From contig CM068841.1 in assembly GCA_028554795.2 (NCBI GenBank), forward strand, positions 20,393,308-20,457,307: a stretch of DNA of 64,000 bases, read 5' to 3'. A program made the position numbers and the translations under genes. Within the stretch, counting starts at the first letter, position 1; each line of letters starts with the position of its first letter. The notes beneath the pieces were generated by a model. That model did no database searches. It worked only from the letters and a program-made list of their open reading frames with translations, and was not told where the DNA came from. This stretch comes from Sinohyriopsis cumingii. Taxonomy: Eukaryota; Mollusca; Bivalvia; Unionida; Unionidae. This document shows, one piece after another, positions 1-12,228 of the stretch.

Positions 1-984
1 ATACCCATGATAAAGTTGCACTGTTGACAGTTTATAATACTGATTGCAATTTTTTTCCAAGTACTTCAAAAATGATCAGTTTTCTTTGAAGTTTCGGCAA
101 AACTGTTTTATAGGTACATTTATAAAAAACAATGATTAGCCGTCATTCAATTAATTCTAGCTGTTTTTATTCACATCTTCACAGATTAGTCGATTGTAGG
201 TATAGTCCAGTGGCATGACGGAGTGTATCACAGCATACAGTACTCAGTCCAGATGTCAACATAAGCAGATTATGATGTAACATTGCACTATAAAGATGGG
301 TTTGTCAATACGAACAAAGGATTTGTTTATGTAACAGATAGATTCCAGTGCATTGTGTATCCAAGTATGTGGCTTCCTTTCATGGTCCCTTTGAATGTCT
401 CTACACCAAATCAATGACTGTACATACAAATTAAACAGCCGAAAAGGTTGTCGCCAAAAAGATTGCCAGATGGTATATTTTGTCACCAATAAGGAAAACA
501 AATCTCTGGTTTATGATGACATAATGTGCAGTATGTAGTTTTTATGTCTTTAAGTATATAAAGTGCCAGATTTAGGGGCAGGTGACTGCTTGGGGAGGCA
601 GGCTAGGGGACAGTAAAGCAATAAAAAATATGGTATTCAACAGTTGAACAGATGAATGGGAGGATTGGGTATGAAATATAATCCATGCCTGGGGTACCAT
701 CTGGTTAAGGACCTTGAGTTCATTATTGCTTTTTGAAAGTTTACATGTTGATGAAAAATTTACTGCTTGTACTGGATTTGTGCATTTTCCCCACCATAGA
801 CACAATCGGGATTAGCACCATCTCCTCCCCTAGAAAAGTTGGCACTGGGTAGAATCAGATTTTATTCTTTTTTGTTCAGTTGGGATTATATATATTCTGA
901 CTGTGCCAATTGAGAGTGCCCAAGAAGTGTGAAATGTGGCTCAAGAAATGAAGATCTGGTTGGTTTATACAGTTAAATTTGAGT
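1..984. other. Unassigned sequence left of the satellite
   Basis: AT-rich sequence with only short chance reading frames. No exon, repeat unit or domain is recognised. If the missing 5' exons of the GALNT gene lie further left, this is intronic sequence. Confidence 0.4.
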
Positions 985-3900
985 GAAGTGTTTCAGAAAT
1001 CAACATTTGTTGTTATGAAAAAGAACAGTTGAATTTGGTTTGTTATCAAATGCATAATAGATCAGTTTCAGAAACATCAATTTAATTGGATTTAATATCA
1101 AAACTTGTAACGGATCAATTCCAAAAAATGTAAATTAAATTGGGTTTATTATCAAAACTCATAATGAATCAGTTCCATTCTGCCAATTGAATTCGGTTTA
1201 TTATTAAAACTCATAATCGTTCAGTTCCATAATGCGAATTGAATTGGGTTTATTGTTAAAACTCATAATGGATCAGTTCCATACTGCCAATTGAATTGGG
1301 TTTATTGTTAAAACTCATAATGGATCAGTTCCATACTGCCAGTTGAATTGGGTTTATTGTTAAAACTCATAATGGATCAATTCCATACTGCCAATTGAAT
1401 TGGGTTTATTGCTAAAACTCTTAATGGATCAATTCCATACTGCCAATTGAATTGGGTTTATTGTTAAAACTCTTAATGGATCAATTCCATACTGCCAATT
1501 GAATTGGGTTTATTGTTAAAACTCATAATGGATCAGTTCCATACTGCCAATTGAATTGGGTTTATTGTTAAAACTCTTAATGGATCAATTCCATACTGCC
1601 AATTGAATTGGGTTTATTGTTAAAACTCTTAATGGATCAGTTCCATACTGCCAATTGAATTGGGTTTATTGTTAAAACTCTTAATGGATCAGTTCCATAC
1701 TGCCATTTGAATTGGGTTTATTGTTAAAACTCTTAATGGATCAATTCCATACTGCCAATTGAATTGGGTTTATTGTTAAAACTCATAATGGATCAGTTCA
1801 TAATGCCAACTGAATTGGGTTTATTGTTAAAACTCTTAATGGATCAGTTCATAATGCCAACTGAATTATTATCAAAACTCACAATGGATCAGTTCCATAC
1901 TGCCATTTGAATTGGGTTTATTGTTAAAACTCTTAATGGATCAATTCCATACTGCCAATTGAATTGGGTTTATTGTTAAAACTCATAATGGATCAGTTCA
2001 TAATGCCAACTGAATTGGGTTTATTGTTAAAACTCTTAATGGATCAGTTCATAATGCCAACTGAATTATTATCAAAACTCACAACAGATCAATTCCATAC
2101 TGCCAGTTGAATTGGGTTTATTGTTAAAACTCATAATGGATCAGTTCCATACTGCCATTTGAATTGGGTTTATTATCAAAACTCATAATGGATCAGTTCC
2201 ATACTGCCATTTGAATTGTGTTTATTGTTAAAGCTCATAACGGATCAATTCCATACTGCCAATTGAATTGGGTTTATTGTTAAAACTCATAATGGATCAG
2301 TTCATAATGCCAACTGAATTGGGTTTATTGTTAAAACTCTTAATGGATCAGTTCATAATGCCAACTGAATTATTATCAAAACTTACAACGGATCAATTCC
2401 ATACTGCCAATTGAATTGGGTTTATTGTTAAAACTCATAATGGATCAGTTTCATACTGCCAATTGAATTGGCTTTATTGTTAAAACTCATAACGGATCAA
2501 TTCCATACTGCCAATTGAATTGGGTTTGTTATTAAAACTCTTAACGGATCAATTCCATACTGCCAATTGAATTGGGTTTATTGTTAAAACTCATAATGGA
2601 TCAATTCCATACTGCCAATTGAACTGGGTTTATTGTTAAAACTCATAATGGATCAGTTCCATACTGCCAATTGAATTGGGTTTATTGTTAAAACTCATAA
2701 TATATCAGTCCCATACTGCCAATTGAATTGGGTTTATTGTTAAAACTCATAATGGATCAGTTCCATACTGCCAATTGAATTGGGTTTATTGTTAAAACTC
2801 ATAACGGATCAATTCCATACTGCCAATTGAATTGGGTTTATTGTTAAAACTCATAATGGATCAGTTCATAATGCCAACTGAATTATTATCAAAACTCACA
2901 ATGGATCAGTTCCATACTGCCAATTGAATTGGGTTTATTGTTAAAACTCATAACGGATCAATTCCATGCTGCCAATTGAATTGGGTTTATTGTTAAAACT
3001 CATAATGGATCAGTTCCATACTGCCAATTGAATTGGGTTTATTGTTAAAACTCTTAATGCATCAGTTCCATACTGCCAGTTGAATTGGGTTTATTGTTAA
3101 AACTCATAACGGATCAATTCCATACTGCCAATTGAATTGGGTTTATTGTTAAAACTCTTAATGGATCAGTTCCATACTGCCAATTGAATTGGGTTTATTG
3201 TTAAAACTCATAATGGATCAGTTCCATACTGCCATTTGAATTGGGTTTATTGTTAAAACTCTTAATGGATCAATTCCATACTGCCAATTGAATTGGGTTT
3301 ATTGTTAAAACTCATAATGGATCAGTTCATAATGCCAACTGAATTGGGTTTATTGTTAAAACTCTTAATGGATCAGTTCATAATGCCAACTGAATTATTA
3401 TCAAAACTCACAATGGATCAGTTCCATACTGCCATTTGAATTGGGTTTATTGTTAAAACTCTTAATAGATCAATTCCATACTGCCAATTGAATTGGGTTT
3501 ATTGTTAAAACTCATAATGGATCAGTTCATAATGCCAACTGAATTGGGTTTATTGTTAAAACTCTTAATGGATCAGTTCATAATGCCAACTGAATTATTA
3601 TCAAAACTCACAACAGATCAATTCCATACTGCCAGTTGAATTGGGTTTATTGTTAAAACTCATAATGGATCAGTTCATAATGCCAACTGAATTGGGTTTA
3701 TTGTTAAAACTCTTAATGGATCAGTTCATAATGCCAACTGAATTATTATCAAAACTCACAACGGATCAATTCCATACTGCCAATTGAATTGGGTTTATTG
3801 TTAAAACTCTTAATGGATCAGTTCCATACTGCCAATTGAATTGGGTTTATTGTTAAAACTCATAACGGATCAGTTCCATACTGCCAATTGAATTGGGTTT

Positions 3901-5763
3901 ATTGTTAAAACTCATAATGGATCAGTTCCATACTGCCAATTGAATTGGGTTTATTGTTAAAACTCATAACAGATCAATTCCACACTGCCAATTGAATTGG
4001 GTTTATTGTTAAAACTCTTAATGGATCAATTCCATACTTCAAATTGAATTGGGTTTATTGTTAAAACTCATAATGGATCAATTCCATACTGCCAGTTGAA
4101 TTGGGTTTATTGTTAAAACTCAATGGATCAGTTCCATACTGCCAATTGAATTGGGTTTATTGTTAAAACTCTTAATGGATCAATTCCATACTGCCAATTG
4201 AATTGGGTTTATTGTTAAAACTCTTAATGGATCAGTTCCATACTGCCAATTGAATTGGGTTTATTGTTAAAACTCTTAATGGATCAATTCCATACTGCCA
4301 ATTGAATTGGGTTTATTGTTAAAACTCATAATGGATCAGTTCATAATGCCAACTGAATTGGGTTTATTGTTAAAACTCTTAATGGATCAGTTCATAATGC
4401 CAACTGAATTATTATCAAAACTCACAATGGATCAGTTCCATACTGCCATTTGAATTGGGTTTATTGTTAAAACTCTTAATGGATCAATTCCATACTGCCA
4501 ATTGAATTGGGTTTATTGTTAAAACTCATAATGGATCAGTTCATAATGCCAACTGAATTGGGTTTATTGTTAAAACTCTTAATGGATCAGTTCATAATGC
4601 CAACTGAATTATTATCAAAACTCACAACAGATCAATTCCATACTGCCAATTGAATTATGTTTATTGTTAAAACTCATAATGGATCAGTTCCATACTGCCA
4701 TTTGAATTGGGTTTATTATCAAAACTCACAATGGATCAGTTCCATACTGCCATTTGAATTGGGTTTATTGTTAAAACTCATAACAGATCAATTCCATACT
4801 GCCAATTGAATTGGGTTTATTGTTAAAACTCATAATGGATCAGTTCATAATGCCAACTGAATTGGGTTTATTGTTAAAACTCTTAATGGATCAGTTCATA
4901 ATGCCAACTGAATTATTATTAAAACTCACAACAGATCAATTCCATACTGCCAATTGATTTGGGTTTATTGTTAAAACTCTTAATGGATCAGTCCCATACT
5001 GCCAATTGAATTGGGTTTATTTTTAAAACTCATAACGGATCAGTTCCATACTGCCAATTTTATTGGGTTTATTGTTAAAACTCATAATGGATCAGTTCAT
5101 AATGCCAACTGAATTATTATCAAAACTCACAATGGATCAGTTCCATACTGCCAATTGAATTGGGTTTATTGTTAAAACTCATAATGGATCAGTTCCATAC
5201 TGCCAATTGAATTGGGTTTATTGTTAAAACTCATAACGGATCAATTCCATACTGCCAATTGAATTGGGTTTATTGTTAAAACTCATAATGGATCAGTTCC
5301 ATACTGCCAATTGAATTGGGTTTATTGTTAAAACTCATAACGGATCAATTCCATACTGCCAATTGAATTGGGTTTATTGTTAAAACTCATAATGGATCAA
5401 TTCCATACTGCCAATTGAATTGGGTTTATTGTTAAAACTCTTAATGGATCAGTTCCATACTGCCAATTGAATTGGGTTTATTGTTAAAACTCTTAATGGA
5501 TCAGTTCCATACTGCCAATTGAATTGGGTTTATTGTTAAAACTCTTAATGGATCAATTCCATACTGCCAATTGAATTGGGTTTATTATCAAAACTCATAA
5601 TGGATCAGTTCCATACTGCCAATTGAATTGGGTTTATTGTTAAAACTCATAATGGATCAGTTCCATACTGCCAATTGAATTGGGTTTATTGTTAAAACTC
5701 TTAATGGGTCAGTTTATAATGCCAACTGAATTATTATCAAAACTCACAATGGATCAGTTTCAT
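985..5763. repeat. Satellite array, ~52-bp monomer, about 90 copies
   Basis: Tandem copies of a monomer of about 52 bp. Its recognisable blocks are GAATTGGGTTTATTGTTAAA, ACTCATAATGGATCAGTTCC and ATACTGCC. Monomers at the left edge (about 985-1250) are clearly diverged and the interior is nearly identical. A shorter variant, where GGTTTATTGTT is replaced by ATTATTATCAAAACTCAC and the word TTCATAATGCCAACTG appears, recurs at regular places and marks a higher-order unit of about four monomers. That unit is visible near 1733 and 1933, 3253 and 3463, and 4279 and 4479. No reading frame of note crosses the array. Copy number is estimated from length. Confidence 0.95.
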
Positions 5764-6012
5764 TACTTTTCACCTCTATTTTTGACGAGCAACAGCACCT
5801 GTAGAAAATGAATGAAGTTCTCTTGGTGACATTTGACGTTTTGTCTGTAGTCCTACTTTTTGAAGAAATATAACATCTAAAGTCTTTTTTTCATGCAATA
5901 GTTATACGTACATCAAAACGTTCAATAATTGCTGCAGAAAAGTCTTTGATAAAATTAAAACGGTTTTTATAAAAGTGTTTTGGGCAGATAAATATAGAAC
6001 GGATTGCTAACA
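5764..6012. other. Unassigned spacer
   Basis: Unique sequence between the satellite and the next minisatellite. Nothing recognised. Confidence 0.4.
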
Positions 6013-6203
6013 CTACTCTGATTGCTGACTGGAATGAGGTTTCTCTGATCAGACGCTGTGTACTCTGATTGCTGATTGGAATGAGGTTTCTCTGATCAGA
6101 CGCTGTGTACTCTGATTGCTGATTGGAATGAGGTTTCTCTGATCAGACGCTGTGTACTCTGATTGCTGATTGGAATGAGGTTTCTCTGATCAGACGCTGT
6201 GCA
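6013..6203. repeat. 47-bp minisatellite, 4 copies
   Basis: Four nearly identical units, each containing CTCTGATTGCTGATTGG followed by AATGAGGTTTCTCTGATCAG and ACGCTGTG. Confidence 0.95.
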
Positions 6204-6242
6204 ATTTCTTACAATTTTCTTGTGATATCTATCTGTTTATAT

Positions 6243-6254
6243 GTACACACACAA

Positions 6255-6309
<55 letters not shown>
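6243..6309. repeat. (AC)n(AT)n microsatellite
   Basis: A CA-rich stretch runs directly into about 20 AT dinucleotides. Confidence 0.95.
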
Positions 6310-6312
<3 letters not shown>

Positions 6313-7664
6313 GAGAAAGATTATTATGGTCATGGATAAACCATTTTCTCAGTTAGCACATTTGAGTTTCTTTTCCCTAATTACTATGCATTCCAAAGGC
6401 TTTGTTATAATGTTTGTTGCAGCATTCAGTTGGTTATAGCATTTGATTTGCATGGTAAACGTGAGAAAATTAAACAGGTAAACAGTATGTAAGTAAGAAA
6501 CAACTGTGTCACAAAATCATGATAATCATATGTCAATAATCTGTAAATGAGAACGGCTTTGCAGAGGCATCAGGTAACAAACGTGATAATTACACCACAT
6601 TTAGAATTGGTAAATAACAAAGGCATAATGGAGGCACCAGGTAACGAAAACATGATAATTAAACCTCATTCATAATGCTTACTTTAGAATCATAGGTTCC
6701 TGATCAAGTGCAATTAAGGTAGGAAGCAACTTGTGTTTCTGGTATTGAAAGTGATGAGGGTGACAACAGTTAAGTTCCAGCTGTTAGAGTCGACATACCA
6801 AATATTTTTTGTGCATTTGCATATCATCAAAAAACTTATCAATCAAAGATGTAAGATTAATTAGAAACCATGACTATTGACAATTTCTTTCCATCCATAT
6901 AAATAAAGGACTTGTTAACTAGTAATTAGGTTATTGAACTTGATGTTCTGGCAGATGAGGGTCTATATTGTTTGTTCTCCTTCCTAACAAATTGCATAGA
7001 TCCAGATCTGCCAAAGCACTATTCATTGGAAGATCTGGATCTGTGCATTTTGCAGTTGGGCTCAACTTAAAAGTAAGTCCATATAGTACCATCTTTATTT
7101 AGTGCTGGCTAAGGATTTCACAGTAATTTATTTATCTGGTGTTGATTAGTGGAAGAAAATGTGGATTTTACAGTTGGAAACATTGTTGGAATGCTCCAGA
7201 AATATAGTGTTTAATTATTATAATGCTGTCTCAGTGGTGTCAGTAGGTGGTGCTGGGGTCATGGATTTACACCAGCAACCATACTACTATCACCTGTCTA
7301 CATTCAGTAAATTAGTCAATGGTTTTGAAATAGAAAATTATAAAATCCATGCTAATTTTTGTGGAAAACATAATTTTACTTTCACTCAATGGCCATATCT
7401 GCCTTACAACAGGAACCTTATAATAAACTGCTTTATATGGAAAAAGTGCTGTAATTTGAACTCCCAGCATGATTTTAAGTTTGAAGTATTACCTTTTTGT
7501 TTGTACTCCATAGTGTGACCTGGAGATATATAGTTGCTTGTTTGTCATGCATTTGTAAGAAATTTATAGTAAGTGTTGTCGGATGAATCTATTCTTGGTC
7601 TCAGACCTTTTTTAAATTTTCATTTTATCCAATTAAAAGACATTAGCACATACTTTTGATGCAG
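6310..7664. other. Non-coding sequence upstream of the first recognised GALNT exon
   Basis: A diverged MITE-like copy lies at about 6949-7090; it has the word AGATCTGGATCTGTGCA and ends near TCCATATAGTACC. The 119-residue reading frame at 7159-7518 has no recognised domain and is probably chance. No further GALNT exon was found here. Confidence 0.4.
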
Positions 7665-7782
7665 ATCACCAACAATGGCTGGAGGACTGTTTGCCGCTGA
7701 TCGAGAATATTTCTTTGAAATAGGTGCATATGACCCGGGAATGGATGTATGGGGAGGAGAAAATCTTGAAATCTCATTTAGG
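7665..7782 (+). CDS. GALNT exon: Gal/GalNAc-T motif
   Basis: The exon encodes 39 residues starting [20 protein letters not shown] and containing [18 protein letters not shown]. This is the diagnostic Gal/GalNAc-T motif, with the WGGENLE core that shapes the acceptor and donor pocket. The acceptor AG is at 7663-7664. One base completes the previous codon, consistent with the family's usual R before SPTMAGG. The donor is AGG|GTAAAT, leaving phase 0. The ATG at 7675 is internal, not a start codon. The preceding exon was not found in the window. Confidence 0.95.
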
Positions 7783-7844
7783 GTAAATACTATTTTAAAA
7801 AAATGCATTTTTCATTTTTTACATCACTGCCTCAGCCGTTTTGT

Positions 7845-7890
7845 CTCTCTCTCATACACACACAGACACACAGACACACACACACTCATG
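7845..7890. repeat. CA-rich simple repeat
   Basis: Interrupted CACACAGACACA tract at the start of the intron. Confidence 0.7.
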
Positions 7891-8274
7891 CACACTGAAA
7901 CTGTTGATAAATTCTGTCCCTTATTTTCTGTTGGAGATATTTTGAACATACATTTCCTTTATTCATGTTCTCTGTTTTTAAGTGTATGGAGGCATTTTAG
8001 TCTTTGCTTTAATTATGGTGACTATTTTTTGTTGTTTTTGGTTTAACGCAGTTTCTCAGTGCAATATACATTATACAGGATGGCCAGTATAACTGGTGGA
8101 GAAAAGCCAAGTAAGAACCACCAATCCTACGGAATCTACTAGCACACTTTCTCAGATATCCACATTGGCCAAGCCCTTGATTCAAATACACATGGACAGA
8201 GGTGAGATAGCAGTGACCAGTAAAGGCAAGTGCTTTAGACCACTCAGCAACCCAAGGCTCCAGTGACTATTTGA

Positions 8275-8612
8275 TTTACAGCAACATATGGCAGATTCAT
8301 AAAGAACCTAAACTACAGGGATATATGACAGATTCATAAAGAGCCTAAATTACAGGGATATATGACAGATTCATAAAGTGCCTAAACTACAGGGATATAT
8401 GACAGATTCATAAAGAGCCTAAATTACAGGGATATATGACAGATTCATAAAGAGCCTAAACTACAGGGATATATGACAGATTCATAAAGAGCCTAAACTA
8501 CAGGGATATATGACAGATTCATAAAGATCGTAAACTACAGCAATATATGACAGATTCATAAAAAACCCAAACTACATGGATATATGACAGATTCACACAG
8601 AGCCTGAACTAC
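8275..8612. repeat. 37-bp minisatellite, about 9 copies
   Basis: Tandem units contain GGGATATATGACAGATTCAT followed by AAAGAGCCTAAACTACA. Outer copies are diverged and inner copies nearly identical. Confidence 0.95.
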
Positions 8613-8954
8613 AGGTCTAGGATATACAGATTCACAAATAGTCTGACACTGTTAAATAATTTTTAATCAATGAATGTTGAAATCTTAATATATTTCTCAT
8701 TTGACACATAGAAGAGAGTGAGAGAAAATCCTGTTACAAATAAGATAATTTCTGATGAATTCATTTTAATACTGTTTACAGAGTCAGTCACAAATACAGA
8801 GATTAAAGAGACCACAGTGTAGATGTTAGAATATGGACATACAGCCCTTCAGTTTATCACTTGATTGAATAGAAAGGATACATTCAAACCTGAGTCATAT
8901 CAGTCTCATATTTTTGTCCCACTCTAAAAGCAAGAGAGAGATACGGGAATTTAC

Positions 8955-9845
8955 TGCATATGCTAGTATACAAGTCGGTTCCAAGCTTGTATGGGGCCGA
9001 TTACAATTGTAATTGTTATTGGTTGAAATCAATTACAGTGTGAGCTGTAATCATAATCATTGATTTCAGAAACTCTTATAATAAATATAATTGTAATCAT
9101 CCTTCATTGACATAGTGTAATCATGGTTACAAATGAAGGCAATAAAAGAAAATCATTAATTTTATTTTTAATAATTGTAAGAATAATAAAAGTTTCCATA
9201 AACAAAATGACAACAGAACTGCAACCCCATATTGTACAAGCTTGCTTGCTCCAACCTATAGATTCCTTCATCAAGAGCTCCAATTAAATACCTGTTTTCT
9301 TTTGTAGGAAAAATCTTAGCAGTAGACAAATGTAATCTGACAGATGCAAACTTTGAACACTTAATGTTTATTTGTTGTAAGAACAGTAACAACTACAGTT
9401 GTTTTGATGTGAATGATATGTAAAGAGTGCCAAGTAGTACACATTTGGCATGTTAATTGGTATGTAAATAATTGTCAGTAAATATTTACAGAGTTGTTTT
9501 TCAGTTATACAATGTATGATATCTGCCCAAAACAAAAAAGATAACAAGCAATCAAAATCATAATCGTCCCCCTGTCATCGTAGTCATAATTATAATCATG
9601 GTTTCCAAATAAAGTTTAATCATAATTGTAACCATCAGTGCCAACAAACTGTAATCATAATCATAATTGAAATCCAGCACCTGTAATCACCCCCATTCCT
9701 GAAGGTTCAACTGCAAAGTGCACTGGCAAATATGGACCTGTGCAGTTTATTAAGAGTAATCAGTAGTTAAAACCAGATAGATGCTGCTTTGCAGTGCATT
9801 ATGGGATTGCAGTTCCTTATCTATGTTGTATGCAGTTGGACCAAT
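8955..9845. mobile_element. MITE-like copy split by a hAT-like insertion
   Basis: The left end (TATACAAGTCGGTTCC, about 8968) and the body (GTGCAGTTTATTAAGAGTAATCAG through TGCAGTTGGACC, about 9705-9845) match the dispersed MITE-like family seen near 25.9, 42.7 and 50.8 kb. About 700 bp interrupt them, beginning GGGGCCGATTACAATTGTAA and ending with the near-reverse-complement TAATCACCCCCAT. Inside are many TAATCATAATCATAATTG words. Inverted GGGG-GATTACA ends and TAATC repeats are common in non-autonomous hAT elements. No clear 8-bp target duplication was found. Confidence 0.45.
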
Positions 9846-11134
9846 CTTTTAAGCAAATATATAGTCATTGTTGGCATAAACATCATACTGTGACAAGTTT
9901 TGTATAAATGTAAATGCTTTATAAAACATAGGTCATTCTTTAAAAAAAATTGGTTTGCTGTCCTCCAGCTGACAATCCAGTTTGTTCTTATTGATTTCTG
10001 GGAATTCTCTGGAACATTATTTTTCATAATTGTTGAATAAAATTGTTTACAATGATATGGAAGGTGGAAAAATTCAACAATTACGAACCTAACTATGTTC
10101 AGCATGCAAATATTTTTCAATGGACAGCAAGCCAGAAAGCATTCTTTATAGACTGGCCTTGTTTCATTACCAAATATTAAAGCAGGCAAAGATGTTTTTC
10201 ACATGTTTTCTTCAATGTTAGGTGAAATTTTGTGTTTTGTTTACTCTTGGAGCAGCAGCAGGATATGCCACCATAAGGTGCATTGGTTACTGGCACACCA
10301 ACGCTGCTCTTTTCACCTCCCAAAACTTGCAATCTTCATTTTTTTTAAATGCCTGCCAAGTTATCCTGCAGGAAGAAAAAAAACCATGGCATGTTAGATA
10401 AAAGTGATTGTCTTCAGACAGCCCATTGGATGGCCTACACCCCTTGCCAGCCAGGGCACTCCGTTATTTTATGTACAAATACACCTGTAAATCAATTGGA
10501 GAACTGAGGTCATTTGAAGCGATTTTTTATGGTTTTGAGAATACCCATAAATATAGTTCATGGAAAAAGCAAGTTTGCATGGAGTATCCTAGACTGGAAG
10601 AAACTTGTAAGAAAAGGTATGAATGAGCACTGTGGCATAAATACAGCAAAGCGTAGAAGTGGATGTTGTAAATGTGGTACTGGAACATGGACACATTACA
10701 GCGTATATGCTACCTCTGGTGGCTGACATGCTACAGAACATGGCATTTTATAAAATCTTTGGGATTTACAAGCAAGGTATAAGCCTATTTAAAGAAGTGT
10801 GTTTACCTGAGATAGTAGAATGCCATATGCATATATGTCAACCCCATTTTCTTGAGATAAATTACCGTAGACCTTGACAAAGAAGCTCTGGACCTGGGTG
10901 TTTAAAGTTGATGATGTTATGTGTATTGTTAGCATCTTTTGATTCAAAGAAAAAGTCCCATTCAGACTTGGAGATGAGACATTATAATAGGATAACAGAT
11001 GCTAGGTGAAAGCCTAATCTTTAATAGCCAAATGACCAAAGCACACACATTCTTTTTGCAGCTGTTCTGACTTGAAACGTTTCTTGTTCATGTCAGGTTT
11101 ATGGTTCAGGATGATGGGGATAAGGGGAGATGGA
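9846..11134. other. Intronic sequence, nothing recognised
   Basis: Several reading frames of 60-120 residues (for example 10408-10626 +) have no recognisable domain and no splice context. They are treated as chance. Confidence 0.35.
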
Positions 11135-11362
11135 TGGTAGTATGTGTATGTGATCTGGATTTTTAACGTAGCTTTAACAATTTGAGTCATATTGCTACGA
11201 TGACCGACTACCAGTCCTAACACTAACCTCTTAATGCTGAGCACCAAGTATGCCAGCTGCTAGTACCATTTTTTTAAAGTCTTTTTTTATGACTCGGCTG
11301 GGATTTGAACCCATGTCCTCCCACATGGATGCTCTAACCACTTAGGCCACCAGAGTAGTTTG
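11135..11362 (-). mobile_element. SINE family A copy with core deletion
   Basis: Read on the - strand, a tRNA-like head (GTGGCCTAAGTGGTTAGAGC box A; GGGTTCAAATCCC-type box B) is followed by the AGACTT...AAATGGTACTAGCAGCTG segment and the tail TTGTTAAAGCTACGTTAAAAAT. Compared with full copies near 38.3 and 52.3 kb, about 110 bp of the central part is missing, joining the CCTAACACTAACCTC segment almost directly to the tail. Confidence 0.8.
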
Positions 11363-11990
11363 GATGTTAGTAGATGAGACTGACCGGTGTAGACAGAAGA
11401 GTGCTAGGGCAAAACGGTGGTTGAAATTATGTGTGATACAAAACCTGGACTTCTTACTGGTATTGACAAGTCTATCTGAGAATGTTTACCAAGTGGCTAT
11501 GTTAGTGTATGTCCTCTACCACATTCAACAACCTTAATGTGACAGTTGTGCTTGTAATTTCTTCTTGTTTCTTTTCAAAATTGACGTTTATTTGTAATCA
11601 TGCCTGCTGCAGTGGGTGATAGTATCACATTGTACCTAAATTAAAGGGAACTTCTGATAGGATCAATTTTTAAATCACTAGCAAGTCATTCATGGATTTC
11701 TATGGGCAAGAGTGGCTTATATCTGCTTTGTACATTCTGAGAAGAATTGATCTCAGTGAAGTATTCATCCAGGCCTCCAGTTTAGACTCATATATACCAT
11801 ATATGATTTTATCACCTGTTGCCAGAGACACACAAAGGCAGAGCAATCTGCCTATGTATTGTTTCACTGAGGCCACAAATTTGAATAGGCCATCATGCTG
11901 CAGTATCCATGTTGCTTCGTAGGGTGTAGAAACTGCAGCATGAGTTGTGGCCATCATTTTGACTTTTGAATTGTCCATTTTTGGCTCTTT
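11363..11990. other. Intronic sequence, nothing recognised
   Basis: No repeat or domain seen. It leads into the 21-bp minisatellite. Confidence 0.35.
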
Positions 11991-12228
11991 AGCTGTCAAC
12001 CCATATAGCATTGTTGTCAACCCATATAGCATAGCTGTCAAACCATATAGCATAGCTGTCAACCCATATAGCATAGCTGTCAAACCATATAGCATAGCTG
12101 TCAACCCATATAGCATTGTTGTCAACCCATATAGCATTGTTGTCAACCCATATAGCATAGCTGTCAACCCATATAGCATAGCTGTCAAACCATATAGCAT
12201 TGTTGTCAACCCATATAGCATTGTTAAG
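11991..12228. repeat. 21-bp minisatellite, 11 copies
   Basis: The unit is close to AACCCATATAGCATAGCTGT (plus C). Eleven copies differ mainly at three bases. Because 21 is a multiple of three and the unit lacks stops in several frames, it reads as heptads (NPYSIAV on +, YGLTAML and AIWVDSY on -) in three overlapping frames. This explains the long reading frames here. No start context or splice signals support translation. Confidence 0.95.

Noticed and set aside
985-5763. CRISPR-like regular repeat spacing
   Set aside because: Units are directly tandem without unique spacers, in a eukaryotic gene context.
7675-8046. ATG-initiated 123-residue + frame beginning [15 protein letters not shown]
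   Set aside because: The methionine is inside the GALNT SPTMAGG motif and everything after residue 36 is intron. The exon ends at 7782.
9821-10189. 122-residue - frame
   Set aside because: No domain, and it begins in a MITE-like copy. Treated as chance.
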